A stretch of 18,274 nucleotides of DNA from the NCBI GenBank assembly GCA_021820785.1, contig JAKADE010000016.1:1-18274 (forward strand). The letters are read 5' to 3'. The position numbers and the translations under genes were made by a program. The notes beneath the pieces were generated by a model. That model was given only the letters and a program-made list of their open reading frames with translations. It did not search any database and was not told where the DNA came from. Positions within the stretch are counted from its first letter, which is position 1; every line of letters begins with the position of its first letter. Of this stretch, positions 17,667 through 18,274 are shown piece after piece. Source of the stretch: Pseudomonadota bacterium. GTDB lineage: Bacteria; Pseudomonadota; Gammaproteobacteria; Steroidobacterales; Steroidobacteraceae.

Positions 17667-18268
17667 TGACCTCAGAGCCCACCCCCGCGCTCGTGTGCCT
17701 CGCTTCCGCCTCGCCGCGGCGGCGCGATCTGCTCTGGCAGATCGGCGTGCCCCACAAGGCGGTGCCGGCGAATCTCGATGAGAACCCGCTGCCCGCAGAG
17801 TCCCCGCACGATTACGTCGAACGGCTGGCGGTGGAAAAGGCGATGACGGTGCGCAATCGCGGGGAACGCCTGCCGGTGCTGGCGGCCGATACCGCGGTCG
17901 TGCTCGATGGGGTGCTGTTCGGCAAACCCGTCGACCGCGCCGATGCCCTCGCGATGCTGGGCCGGCTTTCCGGGCGGGAGCACCAAGTGCTCACGGCCGT
18001 GGCGCTTGCGAGCGAGCGCAGCGTCGAGGTGCGTGTCAGTGTCACTTCGGTCCGACTGCGCGACCTGACGCTGGCGGAACGTGAAGCGTACTGGCAGAGC
18101 GGCGAGCCACGCGACAAGGCCGGCGGCTACGCCATCCAGGGCTACGGCGCGGTGTTCGTCGAGTCGCTCTCGGGCAGTTACTCCGGGGTGGTTGGACTGC
18201 CGCTCGCGGAGACGGCCGAGCTGCTGCGCGCCGCCGGCATCGCCGTCTGGCGGGGCAGTCGCGCTTGA
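17666..18268 (+). CDS. maf: Maf family nucleotide pyrophosphatase (dTTP/UTP type)
   Basis: House-cleaning nucleoside triphosphate pyrophosphatase of the Maf family. The 200-residue product has the N-terminal signature [12 protein letters not shown] (12-23), [10 protein letters not shown] (73-82), [21 protein letters not shown], and the late [33 protein letters not shown]. The QGYG and SYSGVVGLP segments are typical of the YhdE-like group acting on dTTP and UTP; that substrate assignment follows from family knowledge. The ATG overlaps the rlmH stop. Only 6 bases of window follow the stop; in related genomes an RNase G gene often comes next, which cannot be checked here. Confidence 0.94.
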   Translation: MTSEPTPALVCLASASPRRRDLLWQIGVPHKAVPANLDENPLPAESPHDYVERLAVEKAMTVRNRGERLPVLAADTAVVLDGVLFGKPVDRADALAMLGRLSGREHQVLTAVALASERSVEVRVSVTSVRLRDLTLAEREAYWQSGEPRDKAGGYAIQGYGAVFVESLSGSYSGVVGLPLAETAELLRAAGIAVWRGSRA

Positions 18269-18274
18269 GGGAGA

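Overview
This is a high-GC window from the chromosome of a Gram-negative bacterium, most likely a gammaproteobacterium. The evidence is the leuS-lptE pair at the left, the holA-nadD-rsfS-rlmH-maf run at the right, a SlyX protein ending in PPHY, and an LPS-assembly lipoprotein. The maf gene directly after rlmH fits Xanthomonadales/Nevskiales-like lineages better than enterics or pseudomonads, but that placement is inference. No tRNA, rRNA, CRISPR array, insertion sequence or prophage gene was seen. Coding is dense, and no gap between genes exceeds about 300 bases.

Left block (1-2647, + strand): the 3' two-thirds of leuS, then lptE, then a small uncharacterised HExxH protein whose GTG start overlaps the lptE stop. 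A strong hairpin separates it from slyX, which converges on it from the - strand.

Middle block (about 2729-14959): genes with no obvious shared pathway, lying where many gammaproteobacteria have lptE directly followed by holA. It begins with slyX (-). A tight + strand trio follows: a phosphoribosyltransferase, a small alpha/beta hydrolase and a divergent PRPP-synthetase-like protein. Next come an APH-type predicted kinase (-) whose tail overlaps the end of the trio antisense, and a SagB-type nitroreductase (+). A long - strand series fills the rest. In transcription order it is proline iminopeptidase, a WtpA/ModA-like molybdate/tungstate binding protein, a fused ModB-ModC permease/ATPase, a possible 30-residue ORF, a PAS-GAF-GGDEF-EAL c-di-GMP protein with a degenerate cyclase site, a GlsB/YeaQ-type membrane protein and a GNAT acetyltransferase.

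Right block (15067-18268, + strand): holA (DNA polymerase III delta), nadD (NAD synthesis), rsfS (ribosome silencing), rlmH (23S rRNA methylation) and maf (nucleotide pyrophosphatase), mostly overlapping or closely spaced and probably one operon. A TATAAT box lies ahead of holA.

Most of the window is ordinary housekeeping and accessory chromosome. I did not find a convincing new multi-gene system. The items most worth checking are the PRTase/hydrolase/Prs-like trio, the HExxH protein coupled to lptE, the small cysteine-containing ORF ahead of the GGDEF/EAL gene, the separation of lptE from holA, and several well-formed intergenic hairpins.
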